The translations under genes were made by a program, and so were the position numbers. Below are positions 61,005-64,000 of a stretch of DNA of 64,000 bases, piece by piece. Within the stretch, counting starts at the first letter, position 1; the number at the start of each line of letters is the position of its first letter. The notes beneath the pieces are model-generated. The model was not told where the DNA came from. It saw nothing but the letters and a program-made list of their open reading frames with translations, and made no database searches. Where the stretch lies: assembly GCF_019924045.1 (NCBI RefSeq), contig NZ_JAHXBN010000032.1:1-64000 (forward strand). The letters run 5' to 3'. Origin of the DNA: Dyadobacter fermentans (lineage in GTDB: Bacteria; Bacteroidota; Bacteroidia; Cytophagales; Spirosomataceae).

Positions 61005-61613
61005 ATGGCAGTTCCACTAGAACTATTAAAAAACTCAGCACCCTTCCAGCAACTGACCGACCAGGAGCTTGCGGCCTTATCTGAAATATGCAGGCCGATG
61101 ATTCTAGCCAAAAAATCCAAACTTGTCGAGTCCGGGTCGATGTTCGATCACGTCTTTGTACTCACTGCGGGGTTGCTCCGGTGGTATTTCGACTCCGATG
61201 AAGGTTCCGAAAATAATATTTTCCTTACTTCAGAAAAAGAACACCCGATGATCGTTGGAATTCCTGAGTTTTACGATGAACAGAGGCAGACCAAGTACAA
61301 CATCGAGGCGGTGATGGATACACAGCTGCTAATGTTCCCAAAAGGCGCTTTTGAGGAATTAGCTTTCCAGCATCGGGGAATTTATCAGTTCTACATCAAA
61401 TCTCTCAAAGTCGTTATCAGCGCGCTGCGGAATCGCACCGAACAACTTTGCTGCCAGTCACCCGACACTCGCTATGAAACTTTCTTAGCAAATCGCCCTT
61501 TCATTACAAAAAATGCCAGTCGCAAGCATATCGCCAACTTCTTAGGCATCACCCCGAACTCGCTTTCCCGACTAACAGCTCGCGTACACAAAAAGAAACA
61601 CTCAAAAAAGTAA
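61005..61613 (+). CDS. Crp/Fnr-family transcription regulator
   Basis: A 202-residue protein with a cyclic-nucleotide-binding-like domain (FQQLTDQELAALSEICRPMIL, FVLTAGLLRWYFDSDEGSENNIFLTSEKEH) and a C-terminal helix-turn-helix (SRKHIANFLGITPNSLSRLTARV). The residues for cAMP are not clearly present, as in most Bacteroidota members of this group, so the signal is open. A long helix (RGIYQFYIKSLKVVISALRNRTEQLC) joins the two. It is single, following the alpha-galactosidase by 67 bp on the same strand. Confidence 0.88.
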   Translation: MAVPLELLKNSAPFQQLTDQELAALSEICRPMILAKKSKLVESGSMFDHVFVLTAGLLRWYFDSDEGSENNIFLTSEKEHPMIVGIPEFYDEQRQTKYNIEAVMDTQLLMFPKGAFEELAFQHRGIYQFYIKSLKVVISALRNRTEQLCCQSPDTRYETFLANRPFITKNASRKHIANFLGITPNSLSRLTARVHKKKHSKK

Positions 61614-62003
61614 CTTAGGAATACTTTTGCGGGCTTCCTTCGCCCTACTTTTGCATCCACAAATTTCTGTAAAACAGCACTTTGGCCCCTTGGTGGCAAG
61701 GCATGCTGCAAAACACCAGCACCAGAAACGTCAGATATTTTGCTAAAATTCTAAAAGAAAAAACTTCGTCCCAGAGCTTATTTCTCCCTTTTCGACTCAA
61801 AGGCTATCCGATAAACAAATAGCGAGAGACGTAGCCCAAGCGCATTTGCTACGCGCGTATGCCCAGCCCGGAGCGTACCGCCCTCGTAGGCATGCCCACC
61901 GGAGGGGGATACGAGATTCATGGTTAATTTTTTCATCACATCGTTAACGTATTGACAGCGTCATTTTGGCTATGCCGATACTCCATTATCAAACTTCCCT
62001 ATT
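61614..62003. other. Intergenic region with a GC-rich block and a 47-codon minus frame
   Basis: About 390 bp without an established gene. The block 61800-61920 is clearly richer in GC than its flanks. On the minus strand a frame from ATG 61921 to TAA 61778 reads MNLVSPSGGHAYEGGTLRAG, then HTRVANALGLRLSLFVYRIA, then FESKREK. It may be a small gene or the readable side of a dispersed repeat. The promoter of the efflux operon should lie between 61930 and 62003. Confidence 0.35.
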
Positions 62004-62369
62004 ATGAAAAAGCTGTTCACAACACTACTTGCGTTCCTATGTTCCAGCACATTGTATGCTTCAACCGGCGCCATTGAAGATAAAATTGCGGACGTCGCAT
62101 CCTGGATTATATTACTTGTGCTGCCCTTTGCCGGAATATTTCTTTTCTGGAAAGTACACATCTATCCTGAAAAAGTAGCAGAGAAGAAAAACCATCCTCA
62201 ATTAAATGCCATTAAGAGCATGTGCCTGCTATCACTGGTTTTTGGTGGCCTTCTCTGGCCAGTCGCTCTGATTTGGGCTAATTACAACTACCAAAAAGAG
62301 CATTCTTCTTCGCCCTCAGATCAAGTGAATGAGCACTCTGCCTCCACAGCCGAAGACGAAACTAAATAA
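62004..62369 (+). CDS. DUF3302-family small membrane protein (YiaW/YibI type)
   Basis: A 121-residue protein: N-terminal signal-like segment (LFTTLLAFLCSSTLYASTG), two membrane helices (VASWIILLVLPFAGIFLFWKV and AIKSMCLLSLVFGGLLWPVALIW) and a polar tail. The segment IYPEKVAEKKNHPQLNAIKSMCLLSLVFGG is characteristic of DUF3302 proteins, which accompany an HlyD-like membrane fusion protein (YiaV/YibH). The next gene is such a protein, 46 bp downstream. Function in the pair is unknown. Confidence 0.82.
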   Translation: MKKLFTTLLAFLCSSTLYASTGAIEDKIADVASWIILLVLPFAGIFLFWKVHIYPEKVAEKKNHPQLNAIKSMCLLSLVFGGLLWPVALIWANYNYQKEHSSSPSDQVNEHSASTAEDETK

Positions 62370-62415
62370 GGTATAGCACCATCGAAAACAACTAAATATT
62401 CAAATCTAAGAAACC

Positions 62416-63573
62416 ATGTTAGAATTACTAATAGGAATATACGCTGGCATTTGCTGGCTTCTGATTAAAAAGCTGAAATTAATTCCCTGGAACTTCACCA
62501 CACAGGTAGTCGTGTTTTCCCTCCCAATTTTCGGTTCGATAGCTTTGATATTAAGCCTCAATTACTTTTGCCCCATCACATCGGATGTAAAAGTGGGTAA
62601 CAGAAGCGTGGATATCACCACACAAGCATTGGGAAAAGTTAAAAAAGTATACGTAAAGACGAACGAGGAAGTCACGAAAGGAGATACGCTATTCACGCTC
62701 GATCCCGTACCATTTCAACAAGAGATAGAATCTCTCGAGGCGCAGATCAGCAACATGAGATCGACAGTCTCATCATACAATTCGGATATAGACGCGTCTC
62801 AGAAAAATATAGCCAGCCTTCAAACACAGCTTAGCCTAAGTAACAAGAGGATAAAACAGTATCAAGAATTAGTGGCCGCGGGTGCAGCCAATCGTTTTGA
62901 CCTGGAACAGGCTATGGCCACCTCACAAGATCTGGAATCCAGAATTAGCGCAGCTCGCGCACAGCAATCGTCTTTAAAAACCAAATACTATTCAACCCAT
63001 AACGGAGAAAACGCATCGATCGCGGAGCTCAAAGCAAAATTGGAGCAAGCCAAATGGAACCTTTCGCAAACAGTTGTTCTGGCCCCCACCGATGGGCTCA
63101 TTCCTAACGTTCAGCTGAATGAAGGCGCTATCATGGCCCCATTCAAATCGGCCTTTGTCTTAATCCAAAAACAGCAATCCATCATCGCTTTTTTCTCTCA
63201 AAACGAATTAGAAGCAGTGAAGACCGGCAATGAAGTTGAACTGGCTCTCAAAACTGCACCGGGAAAAGTAGTGAAAGCGAAATTGGAATATGTCGTTGAC
63301 GCTACCAGTCAGGGAATCATGAATAATGCCGGAGGAATGATCGGAGCCAACGGAGCGACGGCCGGGATTCCGAACACGGCACGAGAATTACCGGAGACGG
63401 ACGGTAAACTGATAGCAAAATTTGTCCTGGACGAAGCAGAAGAGGCTTTGACAGTCGGTGCAAGGGGTACCGCGGTCATCTATTCCGATAACCTGAAAGC
63501 GCTGCACCTTGTCCGAAAAGTGATGGTGCGCGTAACCAGCAAGCTGAACTACCTAATCCCAAAACTGCACTAA
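62416..63573 (+). CDS. HlyD-family membrane fusion protein (YibH/EmrA-like)
   Basis: A 385-residue protein: two N-terminal membrane helices (LLIGIYAGICWLLI and VVFSLPIFGSIALILSLNYF), a first half-motif (VDITTQALGKVKKVYVKTNEEVTKGDTLFTLD), a long coiled coil (about 90-215: QEIESLEAQISNMRSTV), and the second half-motif (WNLSQTVVLAPTDGLIPNVQLNEGAIM). The two half-motifs form the lipoyl domain. It links an inner-membrane pump to an outer-membrane channel. It follows the DUF3302 gene and precedes an OprM-type channel gene by a single base, so the three form an export operon. The pump component is not visible before the window end. Confidence 0.88.
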   Translation: MLELLIGIYAGICWLLIKKLKLIPWNFTTQVVVFSLPIFGSIALILSLNYFCPITSDVKVGNRSVDITTQALGKVKKVYVKTNEEVTKGDTLFTLDPVPFQQEIESLEAQISNMRSTVSSYNSDIDASQKNIASLQTQLSLSNKRIKQYQELVAAGAANRFDLEQAMATSQDLESRISAARAQQSSLKTKYYSTHNGENASIAELKAKLEQAKWNLSQTVVLAPTDGLIPNVQLNEGAIMAPFKSAFVLIQKQQSIIAFFSQNELEAVKTGNEVELALKTAPGKVVKAKLEYVVDATSQGIMNNAGGMIGANGATAGIPNTARELPETDGKLIAKFVLDEAEEALTVGARGTAVIYSDNLKALHLVRKVMVRVTSKLNYLIPKLH

Positions 63574-63574
63574 G

Positions 63575-64000
63575 ATGTTTAAGAAAATAGGTATAGCCGG
63601 CCTCATTACTTTCAGTCTCAGCTCCTGCATTGGTTATAAAAGTGCCGCTCCCGAAAGGATGAATGTTTTAAAAAACACTAGTGAAATAAAAGGGAATACT
63701 AAAATTCCGGATAAGTGGATTCAACATAAAGAGCGAGACAGTATTGAATTTTCCTACCAGTGGATGAAAGAACTAGTGAGTCCGGAGCTCGAATCTTTGA
63801 TACAAGAAGGTCTTGATCACAATGCGGACATAGTCATTTCCAAGGAAAAGCTCCATCAGATAGAATTGTCAATGGATATTGCCGGGAGCAATCTGTATCC
63901 AAGTGTCAACGCGCTGGCGAATACAAGTAACAACATTGTAAGCGGCAGCCACATTGGAAACCTGCAAATCAAATCCAGTTGGGAGATTGACCTATGGGGG
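63575..64000 (+). CDS. Outer-membrane efflux lipoprotein (NodT/OprM type), partial
   Basis: ATG 63575 starts one base after the HlyD stop; the window ends within codon 142. The N-terminus (FKKIGIAGLITFSLSSCIGYK) is a lipoprotein signal with lipobox Cys. The following DKWIQHKERDSIEFSYQWMK, then SPELESLIQEGLDHNADIV, then ISKEKLHQIELSMDIAGSNLYPSVNAL, is the standard start of TolC-type channels of the OprM/NodT group. It continues the DUF3302 - HlyD operon and should provide the exit channel. The 3' part lies outside the window. Confidence 0.85.
   Translation, partial: MFKKIGIAGLITFSLSSCIGYKSAAPERMNVLKNTSEIKGNTKIPDKWIQHKERDSIEFSYQWMKELVSPELESLIQEGLDHNADIVISKEKLHQIELSMDIAGSNLYPSVNALANTSNNIVSGSHIGNLQIKSSWEIDLWG

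Overview
This window looks like chromosome of a Bacteroidota bacterium in the order Cytophagales, most like Dyadobacter or a close relative in the Spirosomaceae. That placement is inferred from gene content and remembered gene orders, not from a search. Support comes from a type IX secretion C-terminal sorting domain, a PorD/DUF4835 protein, the order bamD - RNA polymerase omega - coaBC - porD - recN, a Rho factor with a long N-terminal insertion, and several promoters with the Bacteroidota -7 box TAnnTTTG.

Positions 1-19,600 are an accessory region that is visibly more AT-rich than the rest. It starts with the 3' remnant of an antirestriction gene (ArdA) behind what looks like an IS end. Next is a tripartite hipB-hipS-hipT toxin-antitoxin operon with two matching operators, followed by gene debris and a UDG-like protein. 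A three-gene block then fills 4.1-17 kb: an exported protein, a 3,301-residue SpvB/TcB/RHS cocoon-type protein, and a predicted exported beta-propeller in the place where an immunity gene would normally sit. A tRNA-Ser 3'-end fragment lies near 17.54 kb. A complete ISL3/ISAon1-type insertion sequence (17,959-19,389) follows, with 25-bp inverted ends and a perfect 8-bp target duplication; it interrupts an already decayed gene.

Positions 19.8-42.8 kb are core genome: tilS, an OstA/LptA-like protein, a T9SS cargo protein, bamD, omega, coaBC, porD, an Sm-like protein, recN, a lipoprotein, an SCO/cytochrome c pair, lptC, an outer-membrane barrel protein, coaX, rho, two small membrane proteins, htpG, a lipoprotein, a sensor-only four-helix-bundle protein and a TonB-dependent receptor. 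Envelope biogenesis (OstA-like, BamD, LptC, PorD) and CoA synthesis (CoaBC, CoaX) recur.

Positions 43-54.9 kb hold a multi-pass membrane protein and a 1-Cys peroxiredoxin separated by GC-rich 'gaccgccgacc' and 'gaccatgg' repeats. Next is an unusually short DabA/DabB-like pair whose DabA lacks the zinc catalytic core, then a molybdenum-cofactor maturation trio (cysteine desulfurase, XdhC, MobA-like). An ABC exporter operon with a YtrA-type GntR regulator follows, including a 32-residue ORF, then an SPFH protein with a 58-residue membrane partner.

Positions 55-64 kb hold the oxidative pentose phosphate operon gnd-zwf-pgl, a divergent exported alpha-galactosidase, a Crp/Fnr-family regulator, and the start of a DUF3302 - HlyD - OprM-type efflux operon that is cut by the window end.

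The best candidates for something new are the SpvB/RHS block with its non-standard neighbours and a C9 tract near the variable tip, and the core-less mini-DabAB pair carrying an in-frame 15-bp repeat.
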